Shown: positions 32,836-44,190 of the stretch, in pieces
Layout: every line of letters starts with the position of its first letter
Numbering within the stretch: position 1 is the stretch's first letter
Notes under the pieces: model-generated
The model's input: the letters and a program-made list of their open reading frames with translations, nothing else
What the model was told of the DNA's origin: nothing
Databases searched by the model: none
From: Ipomoea triloba
Taxonomy: Eukaryota; Streptophyta; Magnoliopsida; Solanales; Convolvulaceae
NCBI RefSeq assembly: GCF_003576645.1
Contig: NC_044916.1
Span: 3,909,291-3,973,290, forward strand
Length of the DNA stretch: 64,000 nt
Reading direction: 5' to 3'
Made by a program: the position numbers and the translations under genes

Positions 32836-35124
32836 CGGAGACTTTTAAGCATGTCACATTAACAATTCTAAATCTTTTCAAAAAAAAAAAAGATTAAATA
32901 ATCAAAATCGTCAAAACCCTTGTAAATTTTTGAACGATCAATAAATTATGCTCACGTCAACAATTGAGAAATTAAAATCGTTATATTTTTCAAACACATA
33001 TCAATTAATAACTTCTTGGTCCTATCGCCTAGATATGCCATTTCTTCAAGAGTGGTTAACCAACTCTTTGTAATGTACACCAATCAAACCATCCACCCCA
33101 ACCCCCACACCTGAGCTTCCATAAATAAATATAGTGACAATATAATGTGCCATCCTACATTATATGGACAGTTAGTGTGTCAACCTCTAAGCCCTATTAA
33201 GTATACCAATTAAGTTTTGTTTTAAATCATTTACTTTTTTTTTTCAATGAATATCACATCAATTACCTATAACTTTTAAGTTCATTTATAACTACTATAT
33301 ATTTGCAAAAGGACTTGATCTCCTTAATGAATCATAAATGTTACAACTATTTATATTAATTATTCATAGTACTCATACGAAATAATCATTTAGTTCTTCA
33401 ATTATTGATTTGAACATTATTAACCCTTTAATTTTTTTTATAGATGGCAGGTTTAGCCCCTTACTAACGGAGATGGTTAATCTCTGTCATGTGTGGAGTC
33501 TGTTAGTTAATATAAGAATAAAACTGTAACTTGCAATTTTGTATCATTAAAGTCACTATTAATAAGTTGAGGAATTCAAAATCGTCAAAATTAAACTACC
33601 ACCTCATGAAAAGAGGGACCAAAACTGTCACCTTGTAAAAATCAAATGGTCAATAATTGAGATACTTAAATTGTTATTTTGAATAAATATAAGGATGAAA
33701 AATACTACAGAGTATTTTTTTTTTTTTTTAATATGGATTCAATTTTTTTAGTATAAGTTAGATATATGTGGAGGAGATTGTGGCAAAAATTAACCAGTCT
33801 TCCATTCCCTCCAAAAAAAAAAAAGAAGAAGAAGAAGGAGGATGAAATGATGAAAAAGAAAAAGAAACAAGTTTTGAACACTTTATTTTACCAAAGAAAA
33901 TTGTAAAGCAAAGAAGAATATGGGGGTTGGGGGGCCACAAAGAATTTGATAATTGTCTTTCTCAATGTTCCCCTTTGGTGTCAATATTTTGGTAGAGTTG
34001 GGTCCCAAGAAAACAACACACTTGTCAATCTGTGAGCCAACAAGAACATGTAGTAAATGCACATATATGCACCAGAAAGGGTGGGGAGTGAATAAAGAAT
34101 GATTCTCATTCTAAAAAGTTACGAGTCTCGTTTTTGTCAACACTTAACACCCATCGCTCAAATCTGTCGTATAGGATCTGATCTGAGCCTTTCTAATATA
34201 GTTTACCTTTTTTATGTAGTTTCTTACTATTACACAGGAATGATGTTTACCTAGTACACATAATCATAGTAAAAAAAAAAATATTAACGGATAATAAAAA
34301 CAAATAGAGTGAAGAGTGAAAAATAAGTATAATGGCAATCCTAAGTTTTTATATTATTATACTACTCAAAATCAATATTTCACTTTTTGGTAGGTGTCTT
34401 TAAATTTCTTTGATAAAGTAATAAAGCATCATAATTAAACACACCACTTTAGCAAGCATAAATCTTTAATTTGGTAGATTAAAGTAAGGAATTCAAAAAT
34501 ATGCAAACTTAAAATAAAGAGAACATTTAGAATTACCCTAGCAAGCAATGAAAGAATTCTAAATTGAAAAATTCAAAATTCTTAAGGTACTAATAGTTAG
34601 CAGTGTACGTGCTGGGCAAATTGTTAATGTCCAATAAACTTAACTGAGTTATAATGCACATGTGTCAAATCACACTAAAAAATTAAATTCAACAAATTAG
34701 TTAGTCTAACACGTAAACTTATAAAGTCATATTATGTTCTCTTTTATTTTATTAATCAGCAATGTGGACGAGTACAAATCAGCATGATTTCCATAATACA
34801 AGTGGATTTAATAATTATGGATATATTAGTACTAAACAAGTTTTGTAACATCATATCATCTGTGGAGTTGAATAGATTTGGTCTAGACCAGCTGACAGAA
34901 AACCATAGTTTCATGGTCTCATTCACACACAATATATAACTATAGAGACAGGAGATAACCTATGAACAAATCTATAGCTTAATCATCATCAACACATTCC
35001 CCCCTAAACAACCATAATTTAACACACCATCAAACACCCAGTCGTGTGTTTAATTTGCAGATAGATTTTGGGACTCTGTCACATGATCTTTTAACTTTGT
35101 GGAAAAGAAAAATGTTAAGGAATC
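32836..35124. other. Spacer downstream of the E6-like gene
   Basis: AT-rich, with diverged pieces of a dispersed repeat (AACGGAGA, GTCAACAATTGAG words) at 32.7-33.0 and 33.4-33.7 kb that recurs at about 45.97-46.11 kb. No coding sequence is supported. Confidence 0.45.
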
Positions 35125-36387
35125 TCAGGGAATGTCTTCTTGGTCCTGGAACTCCTCCATATTCTGGTAGTTGTTCTCCATGAAATTGTTTTTGAATCCA
35201 TTGTTGTTGTTGAACTGGTTTCTTGAATTCATGTATGGGTGGGTGGCGTACTTCTCTGTGTTCACATCGTAGTAATACCTCCCATTCTCCAAGAATCTTG
35301 TGTCGCTCATCCCTTGCTGCTCAAACCTGTTTCCGGCGCCGCCGTTGTTGTAGCGGTTGTTGCCGCCGCCGCCGTTGTTGTTGTTGTTGTAGCGGTTGTT
35401 GCCGGCGCCGGCGCCGCCGTTGTTGTAGTTGTAGCGGTTGTTGCCGGCGCCGCCGCCGGAGGTGGTGGGGAAGAAGTTTTCTTCTTGGTTGTTGTAGTAG
35501 TTGTTGTCAGTGTTGAAGCCACTCTGCATGAATTTATCATCTTGGGGGTTGTTGTTGTAGTTGTTGTTGCCGGCGGGGCCGTTGTAGTAACGGCGGTTGT
35601 CGGCGGCGGAGGAGGGGGTGAACTCGTTTTCCATGAATCTTGTGTCGTCGGGCATTCTTGATTCTCCGGCGCCGTTGTAAAAATCCCGGCGGTTATCGGC
35701 GGTGCCGTAGGTGGTGAACTCCTTGTCCATGAATCTTGTGTTTTGGGGCATTCTTGATTCTCCGGCGCCGTTGTAAAAATCCCGGCGGTTATCGGCGCCG
35801 GCGCCGGAGGGGGAGAACTCGTTTTCCATGAATCTTGTGTCGCCGCCGGGCATTCTTGATTCTCCGGCGCCGTTGTAAAAATCCCGGCGGTTATCGCCGG
35901 AGGTGGTGAACTCCTTATCCATGAACCTGGTGTCCTCGGGCATTCTTGATTCTCCGGCGGCGGCGAACTCCTTGTCGCCGTTGTAGAATCCGCGGTTGTC
36001 GGCGGCGGCGGCCATGAACTTAGCGTCATCATCATTATTGTTGTCCTCCGGGACAGTGACGTAGGCAACAGGGTTATAGTTCTTGGGAAGGTATTTCTTG
36101 TAAGGAACTTCTTCCTCCTCTGCATGGTTGTTGACGGCGGTGGCGGACGGCGGAAGCTGGCCGGATTCATGGCCGTAGAGGCCATAGCCGCCGGTTTCAT
36201 TCTCCGGGGCGAAACTTGGTTCTTTTTGTAGAGGATTCACAGTTGTAGATTGCTCTTTGCTGCTGCTATTGTTGTCATTGTTAGGGATTATTTTGTTGAA
36301 GAATTGGCTGTCTCTTGCATGAATTTGCAGGGAGGATAAGAGAGTGAGGAGGAAGAAGAAGAAGATGATTTGGTTGAGGGAAGCCAT
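35125..36387 (-). CDS. E6-like secreted repeat protein
   Basis: A single-exon protein of 420 residues starting at the ATG at 36387, preferred over an upstream in-frame ATG at 36450 because it opens a clean signal peptide: residues 1-24 have a hydrophobic core with a run of five Phe, probable cleavage after IHA. The mature part is Asn/Gly/Tyr-rich. KYLPKNYNPVAYVTVPEDN leads to four repeats of about 30-36 residues with core NGAGESRMP..TRFM..EF, then poly-Asn/Gly runs, and the E6 C-terminal block DTRFLENGRYYYDVNTEKY. This architecture is that of cotton fibre protein E6 and its relatives, abundant in elongating cells and presumed extracellular; biochemical function is unknown. A TATA box lies 64 bp upstream. 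Repeats differ in number between E6 proteins, so copy-number polymorphism is likely. Confidence 0.88.
   Translation of the reverse strand: MASLNQIIFFFFLLTLLSSLQIHARDSQFFNKIIPNNDNNSSSKEQSTTVNPLQKEPSFAPENETGGYGLYGHESGQLPPSATAVNNHAEEEEVPYKKYLPKNYNPVAYVTVPEDNNNDDDAKFMAAAADNRGFYNGDKEFAAAGESRMPEDTRFMDKEFTTSGDNRRDFYNGAGESRMPGGDTRFMENEFSPSGAGADNRRDFYNGAGESRMPQNTRFMDKEFTTYGTADNRRDFYNGAGESRMPDDTRFMENEFTPSSAADNRRYYNGPAGNNNYNNNPQDDKFMQSGFNTDNNYYNNQEENFFPTTSGGGAGNNRYNYNNGGAGAGNNRYNNNNNGGGGNNRYNNGGAGNRFEQQGMSDTRFLENGRYYYDVNTEKYATHPYMNSRNQFNNNNGFKNNFMENNYQNMEEFQDQEDIP
35645..35990 (-). repeat. In-frame coding repeats of the E6-like gene
   Basis: GGCATTCTTGATTCTCCGGC recurs at about 35651, 35747, 35849 and 35939 on the plus strand, spaced 96, 102 and 90 bp, all multiples of three. 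The spacer length differences fall in the variable Thr/Ser/Ala segment of each unit. Confidence 0.9.
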
Positions 36388-36450
36388 GGAAGGAGAGAGA
36401 GAGGGGTTGGTGTATAGTGGGAAGTGTTGTGAAGTGATAAATCTTTCCAC

Positions 36451-36461
36451 CTTTATATAGA
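36451..36461 (-). promoter_or_regulatory. TATA box of the E6-like gene
   Basis: On the minus strand CTATATAAAGG lies 64 bp upstream of the chosen ATG, which would leave a leader of only about 35 nt. Confidence 0.65.
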
Positions 36462-39079
36462 GCTATATACATACTACTATAGTCTCTATATATATCTTTT
36501 TGTATTTGTGTTGCTTTAGGTGTGGGTGAAATTAAGAGACTATCTTTAGTAGTCTATTACTTCAAGTAATTGTACATTACTATATGCCTATAAGATTTTC
36601 ATTTTTTTTTTTAAAAAAAAAATTAATTATTATTGTAGTGTGTAACATCAAATTGTACCTTACTGAATTTTTTGTTAATAATTTGGGAAGAGTAGCTACA
36701 CGAAAAAGGAGAGTATTAAGAACGGTATATTATATTGTAAGCTAAGTTATCATATTTCTATCTTTATGTTTGTTTGTATGTTTTGTTTGTATGTTATTAC
36801 ATGACTGAAAACTAAAATGATGTCTTACAATTAAAAGTGAGCATTTAAAAGGATGGCTAGATGCGTTTGGAGTAATACGTATGCTCTAATGGTAATTTTT
36901 CCCATTTAGCACACCACAATTTAGGGGTCTAATGAGAGCAATATATTATTGTCAATACTACTATTTTAACGTAACTTCATTCATCACCATTCTAACCACT
37001 CGAATTTTACCATTCTCCCAACAATAATTTAAAATGAATATAAAATAAGAAAATTCTATGGTGTTGATTGGTCGAACCCTGGACCCAAAAAAAAAAAGAA
37101 GCTTAATGAACTTTAAATTGTTGTACCTCATTAAGCTCATATTGGCATACTACCCCTACCATACTCCCAAAAAAAAAGGACCTCATTTAAGACAAGAGTG
37201 AGGTACACGAAGGCCATTTATATCCTCTACATTTCTCATGGAACCGTGCCTAAACATTACCGCATATATAAGCAAATATCGTCAACACGGGACAATCTCA
37301 ACATAATTAGTTTGATAGTTAAATTTTCTTGTAAAGTAACGTGGTACCAGGAGATAGACTATCTAATTCATGAATGAAGTTTCCCAACAAGGATATATGA
37401 TGATATCAATTCCAAGCAAAGGGAAGGCTCTTGTGTTGGAAGGATGTTTCCTAGGCACTCGAACATCACTTGTCTTTTCCTCAATCTCTTCATAATTTGC
37501 TGATGCCTATCTAGGAGAAGGCCATCCCCAACACTTTGAGGTCCATCATAGAAAAAGAACAACATTATACGGCTTTAATTATACTTTGTCCTTAAGTTTG
37601 GTCATCCACTTTTCTCCCATCAATAATCTCTCTCTCTATTTTTTTCTATTAGTGCAGCAGTGAATAACACTGCGGAGATTGTGGAGCTATATAGATGCCT
37701 ATGAGAGTGGGGTGGGGTGTGGGGTACTCCAAATTATGGCATTTGTTGAGTGCTCTCATTGCATGCCTCCAACAAAAAAAACTCTAATTTTAGAGCTACA
37801 AGCTGTGAGCATAAATATAATATGTGCAGTCCAACTATCAGCTTAAGCTTTTAGTTGAGATGGAGCACATGATTTAATTTGATATCAGAGCCATGCAAAA
37901 GATCATGAGTTCGAATCTCCGCGTCACCCACAAAAAGAGACTTCCACGTGTTGCGCTCAGAAATCCACCGCACACGTTGACGGGACGTGTGAGATTCAAG
38001 CACCAACCCTTTTAATTTTTTTTCACACTTCTTGTATTGTTATATCACAATCTTGCCATAGACAAAATCAATGCTTCAATTATGATACAATTCACACGCA
38101 TCAAACTTTTTTTTTAAAAAAAATGGGAATCAAAATTATTTTTGGTGTTATAGGAACGACATCATCAAGTGGACAAAATAATATAATATATCATATATGT
38201 CACTTATTTGAATAGAAGTGATCTGATTGGAAGCCTATTAAGCAAATTTAGGGTATCTTGTGGTGATGTCAAACTGGCTTGGAACATGTCTGAGTAATAT
38301 TCATTTGGGTTGGGTAATTCTAAATGAATTTGGATTTGGATTCAAGAATGGGTAAATGAGTGTAACCCTATCCATTGAGGGTTCATTGTGCAATTCGGTA
38401 ACAAATTATACCTCTTTATCGGTTGTAGGTTTAGATTCGAACCTTAGCTTATCACTCTCATTATATTCTCAAACATATATATTGAAGAAAAAACAATTAT
38501 ATTAAATAACAAAATAACACTAATAATGAATTTTAAATACCCCACATGTATCAATTGTGTATAAACTATGATTTACATTGATATCATTATATATTATATA
38601 TATATTCCTTTAAAATAAAAAATAGTTGAATGTTGGTGGAATTCTCTTCAAAACTGTGCATGCCTATTTTGATGACCCCACAAACCTCATAATGGATTTT
38701 ATTCCAATCCACCCAAAGTTAGTTTAATCTTCTCTTGATTATATTGGCTATAATATGAAATACGTACTTTTTTGTTGATGGGTGAAGAATAACACATCTT
38801 CTATTGTCAATACTTGAACTCTTGCCTGCAAAACTTTCAAGGCAAAATTCATGATCACACACGTTAACAACTTATGAATTGTCAGAAAAATATAATGGTG
38901 TAAAGGAATGCGATGATTTAAAAAAAAAAAAAAAAAAAAAAAGATAGAAAAATGTGTTATCCCCGCCTAAGAATACTTACAAGATATTTTTGAACACTTA
39001 CATTTATTTTTCTTTTTACTCTCGTAGTTTTTTCTAACTACCCAACCCCATCTACCCCAACTTCCCAAAAACTAAGAGC
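36462..39079. other. Spacer upstream of the E6-like gene
   Basis: The proximal 300 bp probably hold the E6 promoter. A 65-codon minus frame at 37368-37565 has ordinary composition but no recognisable motif or neighbouring exon. At 37850-37940 lies a tRNA-related stretch with GAGTTCGAATCTC (B box). AT-rich otherwise. Confidence 0.45.
37850..37990 (+). mobile_element. SINE-like tRNA-related fragment
   Basis: GATATCAGAGCCATG (37881-37895) is followed by AGTTCGAATCTCCG (37909-37922), a good pol III B box. The first motif also resembles the initiator-Met primer site of LTR elements, so a solo primer-site region is an alternative reading. Confidence 0.35.
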
Positions 39080-39476
39080 AAGATTATTAGTTTGAGTTAT
39101 TTTTTAGATCTTTGTCCGAATATGATGGAAGAGGGAGAGTGAATGATTATTAAAAAAAAAAAAAAAAAAAACATAAAGCAGGCGTTTGCCGTGCATGCAC
39201 ACGTTCTTAGCAGGCGTTTGCAATGCACGCGCACGCTCTTAGAAGGTGTTTGCATTGCATGTGCACGCTCTTAGCGGGCGTTTGCAGTGCATGCGCTCAC
39301 TAGATAGCGTTGGTGCCTGTAACACACAACAGAACCATTATTATTATTTTTTAGGTTTCCCCAAAAAGTGCTCAATAAAAAACTCAATTAGCAATAAAAT
39401 TCCCATCTCTCCTTTCCGCTCCACCTAAGAAAAACCTCACAAAAAACCCAACAAAAGTTAAACCAATGGTGATGCT
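39080..39476. mobile_element. MITE-like element with an internal GC-rich array
   Basis: The left end AGAGCAAGATTATTAGTTTG and the inverted right end AGAGCATCACCATTGGTTT form a loose terminal inverted repeat. The right side carries CCAACAAAAGTTAAACC and CCTCACAAAAAACC, a composition typical of GAGCATC-type plant MITEs. No target duplication was found. Confidence 0.4.
39178..39304. repeat. 32-bp GC-rich tandem repeat, four copies
   Basis: Copies at 39178-39209, 39210-39241, 39242-39273 and 39274-39304 share GGCGTTTGCA.TGCA and CGCACGCTCTTAG. Each holds near-palindromes such as GTGCATGCAC. The array sits between long A-runs inside the MITE-like element. Confidence 0.9.
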
Positions 39477-41930
39477 CTGGGCAAATGACAGTTAGATGAA
39501 TTGGCTTTAAGAATACATACACCACAACATCATTTAGTTTCCTCTTTTTATACACTGTAATATTTTCAGCTTTATCTATCTATCCAACTTGTAGTATTCA
39601 TGGATGTTTACTATATATATTATTATTTTGCATAATAATATATTGATAGGTGCCACACAAACACTTGATCACACTCTGAATTTATGATAAGAGCTAGATA
39701 GATGGGGCGCAGGCCACCATTTCTCTGTGCTGCATCATAAATCTGCAGTCTGGGTAATTCAATGCACACAACTTAGTTGAGAAGTAGGTGAAGCATATTA
39801 AATGGCCTGGTGTGGTGTGGTGTTGCAGCAAAGCTGTACTGTATGCGTAATTGTTGAGAGATTTTGGTATAACAGTTGGAAAGTGACAAACAAGAAGCTA
39901 GAAAATGGTTCAAATGTGGCAAAAAGTGCAATTATACAGTGAATTGAAGCCATTATTTCTTCCATGATCTAATTTAGTTTAAGCTAGGAGTTGATGTAGC
40001 CATTTGTATGGGAACCCTCACCATGTTCCTATCCATAAGATTAAGATTTAAAAAAAAAAAAAAACAAAAAAAAAAACAGCCCATATGGACAACACGGTTG
40101 ATCACAGAGGTGAAGTTTGTGAAGAAAAATAAGAGATTGAGTCTCACTAGCGACAGTGCAGGAGCAACCTCTCAAAGTAAGGAAGGCTCCTTGTACGCAG
40201 TAAGTAAAAGTCTAGCCTCCCAGATGCTCTGCCGGGCCCTTGGGGTTTGGGAATTCAACCTTTTGAAAGAAAGATTAAAAAAAAAAAAATTTAACTTATA
40301 AGTATATATATGCTTTGACTGATGGTTGGGTTGCAGAAGAGATCAGATGGGTGGTAGGGGCTCACTTTTGGTGAAACGAGCCATGTCTTGAAGGCTCTAT
40401 ATGCTTAGTACACCTACTTTTATTTACTAGTTAAAGCTCAAACTTCATGAATGGCTTTTGAGGTGGGGTGGGTAGAAATTGGACATAATTTTTCATCAAT
40501 AGGACTATAGGAGGGTAGAAATTCGACAAAACACATCATCTTGTCATCATAGAAACCTTAGAAATGTCATCCACTATAATATTCAAAAGTTCACTTAGCA
40601 ATGAATCAACACACATTCAGCCCTTGGTCATGATTATATTAAATGATATATGATATTATCAAGATAATTCACTTCTCTTTTTTTTTTTCTTCATAACTCA
40701 ATAGTTCATTGCATGCATCTAAAAGATTACACAACGACCTGACCTCAAGGAGGCATGGGACAAATTTTAAGTAATGCAACTTACATTATTTTTATTTAAA
40801 ATCAAATTTTGTACAATTTGGTGTTATCCATTTCATATACTTGACGAGTAGAAAATGAATATAAATAGTAATACCACACATATCATAAGTCATACAAAAA
40901 TATACTGATTGTTAACAACACATTGTTCATCTGATTAGTAGAAATCTGTGCCTTCGAAACACAACTCAGTTGGCAACCAATCCAAAGTAAAGGTTAATAA
41001 CTTTCTTTTTTGACTGGCAGTCACAATATACGAGTTTGAATTTACCAACAAAGTGATGAATTAGTCATGTTCCACACTTGAATACAATTGCTTTGGAGAA
41101 CCTTAGGCCATATAATCTTGCAAACCTTTTAATTGAAGTAAGCGGAGAGATTATGGCCAAAATCTCTGGGGACAAAAAGCAGAAAGTGGGATAGTAGCTT
41201 CGTGGGTAGCATATGTATGCATTTGTCAACCATAGTGCCCTGTCTGTTTGACTAGTCAAAATTTTAAAAATTGTCACTAGTATGCGTTTGCTTGAAGATT
41301 TCGTGGTAAAAATTAAATTCATTACTTTTATATACAAGAGTTATGTTCCACTTCTTCTACTATTCATTGGGAATATATTTTGTGGCTAATAATTTGTTCT
41401 AAATATTTCATTTTGTCCATTTATCTACTATTTTATTTTTGGATATATTAGACATGATTGAATTAACTAATCACCAAATCACACCTGATTTCGGTCATTT
41501 TGTTGGGAGAATTGTCTCTTAATGGGGACATGGGGTCCAACGAGGGCTAAGTTGGACATCTTGTCTCTTGATGATGTATAATCAATACTTAATTCGTTTT
41601 GCTCCTTGATAGAGTCCATTTGAGGCTTGAATGCTTGATTGAACACTTGAATTAGTTTCATCTTACACTCAACTAAGAGTTGATTGACTGTTTAGATTAG
41701 TTTCATCGTGCACTCAATAGAATGTCTCCCAAAGATTATGCAAGTTTAAATAGCCTCGGAACATCTACATCAATGGATAAAACTTGGATATTGTCAGCCT
41801 AAATAATTCAAGATGGTTCTTTGTTAGTGTGAAGGGTAGTTTTTAGTTGGTTTTTATTTTCTCCAAGATGGAGTTCATAATATGCCCCGCTTATTATTTT
41901 AATATAAACAAACAACTGAGAATGTGCGCG
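39477..41930. other. Spacer, no gene recognised
   Basis: It includes A-runs (40050-40078, 40277-40289) and a weak tRNA-related fragment near 40955-41045 (ACTCAGTTGGCAACC, ACGAGTTTGAATTTA). Short open frames have no recognisable domain. Confidence 0.4.
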
Positions 41931-42000
41931 TTGCGCGCACATTCAATGCACGCGCCCGCTGTTGCAGGCCTCTGCAGTAGGCCTGCAACCTTTACTTCTT
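41930..42000. repeat. GC-rich palindromic stretch before the T19AA array
   Basis: AATGTGCGCGTTGCGCGCACATT (41921-41943 region) is a near-perfect palindrome, and GCAGGCCTCTGCAGTAGGCCTGC (about 41965-41987) is another. Both directly precede the poly-T array. Confidence 0.7.
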
Positions 42001-42298
42001 TTTTTTTTTTTTTTTTTTTAATTTTTTTTTTTTTTTTTTTAATTTTTTTTTTTTTTTTTTTAATTTTTTTTTTTTTTTTTTTAATTTTTTTTTTTTTTTT
42101 TTTAATTTTTTTTTTTTTTTTTTTAATTTTTTTTTTTTTTTTTTTAATTTTTTTTTTTTTTTTTTTAATTTTTTTTTTTTTTTTTTTAATTTTTTTTTTT
42201 TTTTTTTTAATTTTTTTTTTTTTTTTTTTAATTTTTTTTTTTTTTTTTTTAATTTTTTTTTTTTTTTTTTTAATTTTTTTTTTTTTTTTTTTTTTTAA
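42001..42298. repeat. 21-bp minisatellite of T19 plus AA, about 13 exact periods
   Basis: AA dinucleotides fall at 42020, 42041, 42062 and so on every 21 bp to 42272, separated by uninterrupted T19. The last interval, to 42297, is 25 bp. Because 21 is a multiple of three, both strands show long artificial open frames (Phe-rich on plus, Lys-rich on minus), which I do not regard as genes. Confidence 0.95.
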
Positions 42299-42909
42299 TT
42301 TTATTTTTGTTTTTCTTCTCTTTGTTTTCTCTTTTCCTGTTGGCACACATTAACACATTAAATACCGTGAAACATCTTAAACTGATAAAAAGATGCTCTC
42401 ATGCGGGCTCGCAGGTCCCGCAGGATAGAATTCATGCGTGAGGTAACTATGATATTGCATTGAGTCGAGACTCAATTGAAAGCCTGAATTAGTTTCATCT
42501 CACACTTGACTGAAACTCAATTGAATTAATCCCCTTGCAAATATGTACTAAACAAAACTATTCTAAATGAGATGAATAAGTAATTAAGTATCACAAACCA
42601 CCCTTCACATTATTCATTGACTACTCATACTCATAATTAATCAACTAATTATGAACTAATTAAACCCTAATTAATCAACTTAATTATACTCCTCCGTATT
42701 GAAAAAGGCAAACAATAACAAAAGATAAAGGAATATAGATAGGGTTGGGACATTGGATGAAGTTAAACAAAAGCAAAAACACAAATAAAGGTTTCCAAAT
42801 TCACATATGTATAGTAATAATTAACTTGATTTTAATCACATTACTAAAAGTATGAAATTCGATCTCACAATTCCAGTTACGAACAGAGTGAAATCAAATT
42901 AGGTCAAGA

Positions 42910-43353
42910 TCAAGGGTCGTCTGGATAAGGATTCCAGAAGAAAACGGACAAAAGCAGAAGATTAGGAACGAGGATTGGGATGAGAGGATGAACGTTACTC
43001 ACAAGCGGTTTTCTGCGCAGGCGTTGCCGCACGTAGAGTCTCTTCTCTTCGTCGCCCCACTCAGCCTCCGCCACGCCCTTGGCGAGGACCACCGGCGACG
43101 GCTGATGGTACGGGCATTTGGACCGCCAGGAAGTCTCCGGCAGGCCGAATCTGGACAGGCGTTTCAGGAAGAGAGAGATCGCCCATTTATGGAGGAGAGG
43201 TTTGGGGCAGAGGAGCGGGGGATAGTGCCAGTTGAGGTAGCAGGGGATTTGGGCGGAGATGAAGAACTGTGAGTGGAGCGGCGGTGTGGGTTCAGGGTTT
43301 GTTAGGATGTGGGTTAGGGCATGGAGTCTTTGCTGCCATGTTGCCTCTTCCAT
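42910..43353 (-). CDS. Small conserved plant protein of unknown function
   Basis: An intronless 147-residue protein with an ATG start and a stop codon matched by a clear end in composition. It reads as a real protein: MEEATWQQRLHALTHILTNP, SQFFISAQIPCYLNWHYPP, SRFGLPETSWRSKCPYHQPP-like block, AEWGDEEKRLYVRQRLRRK and a hydrophobic C-terminal HPLIPILVPNLLLLSVFFW. I believe similar proteins occur across land plants without a named function, but I cannot name a family member. The hydrophobic tail could be a membrane segment. A run of basic residues just before it would favour a C-terminal anchor with the basic side in the cytosol; this is inference. Its upstream flank carries a tandem array. Confidence 0.78.
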   Translation of the reverse strand: MEEATWQQRLHALTHILTNPEPTPPLHSQFFISAQIPCYLNWHYPPLLCPKPLLHKWAISLFLKRLSRFGLPETSWRSKCPYHQPSPVVLAKGVAEAEWGDEEKRLYVRQRLRRKPLVSNVHPLIPILVPNLLLLSVFFWNPYPDDP

Positions 43354-43429
43354 GTTTGTTTTTTTGTGGCTGAGAGAAGAGGAAGTGAGTGATATACAAA
43401 GTTATTTGTAAATTAGCCCCCAATAAACT

Positions 43430-43865
43430 AAATTGAGACTCAGTTATATTAGTCTTATACCACAGCTTACTTGAATTAAGTATGAGTTTAGGGTCGAATA
43501 ATATTCTTGAGAAAGTTACTTCAAATAGAATTTTGAACAAGACTTACTTGGATTAATCTTATCTTGCAATCTACCTAGATTAAGTATGAGGTTAGGTTCG
43601 AATTCGTGTATACATAATAGTAATATTTTTGAGAGAGTTGCTTCAAATAGATCTTGATTAAGGCTTATTTAGATTAGTCTTATCTTCGCAATCTATGTGG
43701 ACTAAGCATGAGGTTGTGTTCGAATTTAAGTATATAATAGTAACTTTTTTGATAGACCACAACTGCTTCAAAATGAAATCTTGATCTTGATCGAGACTTA
43801 ATTGGATTAGTCTTATCTCGCATTCTACCTAAATTAAGATTATGGGGAGAACGATTTCGAGTAGG
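43430..43865. repeat. Degenerate tandem array upstream of the small protein gene
   Basis: Three to four copies of a roughly 110-125 bp unit. Shared words are TTGGATTAGTCTTATCT, GCAATCTACCTAGATTAAG, TGAGGTTAGGTTCGAATT and TTTTGAGAGAGTTGCTTCAA. It begins only about 80 bp from the start codon. Confidence 0.8.
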
Positions 43866-44190
43866 ACTAAAGGATTAATCAAGACTCAATTAAAGAAAAA
43901 GCCCACAAATCCTTGAAAGAAGCCAATTTCATATTGAAGTTGCAAAACATGTGCATATCCAACTACATATATGATAGACCTAGACACCTAATAATATGAA
44001 CTAACAAAAATGCTACTATATCTCTCTCTGATCATTCTTCTATGAAACAGATTTGATGAAGTACTGCCATAACTACTTTTTAGGTCCAACAATAGTGCCA
44101 TTTTGCAGCTTACTAACTTCCTTCTACTGGCACAGCTTCTTCAAGACTCAACAATGGGGGAATCCCATAAAAATTCTTCAATTCTACTAG
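43866..44190. other. Spacer
   Basis: No gene or element recognised. It forms the 3' flank of the gag-protease frame. Confidence 0.4.

Noticed and set aside
35223..36200. Several long frames overlapping the E6-like gene (Val/Cys/Arg-rich and Thr/Pro-rich)
   Set aside because: Shadows of GGC/AAC-rich repeats in other frames; they lack natural protein composition.
37368..37565. 65-codon minus-strand frame with ordinary amino-acid composition
   Set aside because: No motif recognised and no neighbouring exon could be joined; too short to support alone.
37881..37922. Possible tRNA gene (good B box)
   Set aside because: No cloverleaf can be drawn: acceptor stem halves do not pair and the A box is weak; better read as SINE or retroelement primer-site remnant.
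41847..42353. Long Phe-rich (+) and Lys-rich (-) open frames
   Set aside because: Artefacts of a T19AA repeat whose period is a multiple of three.
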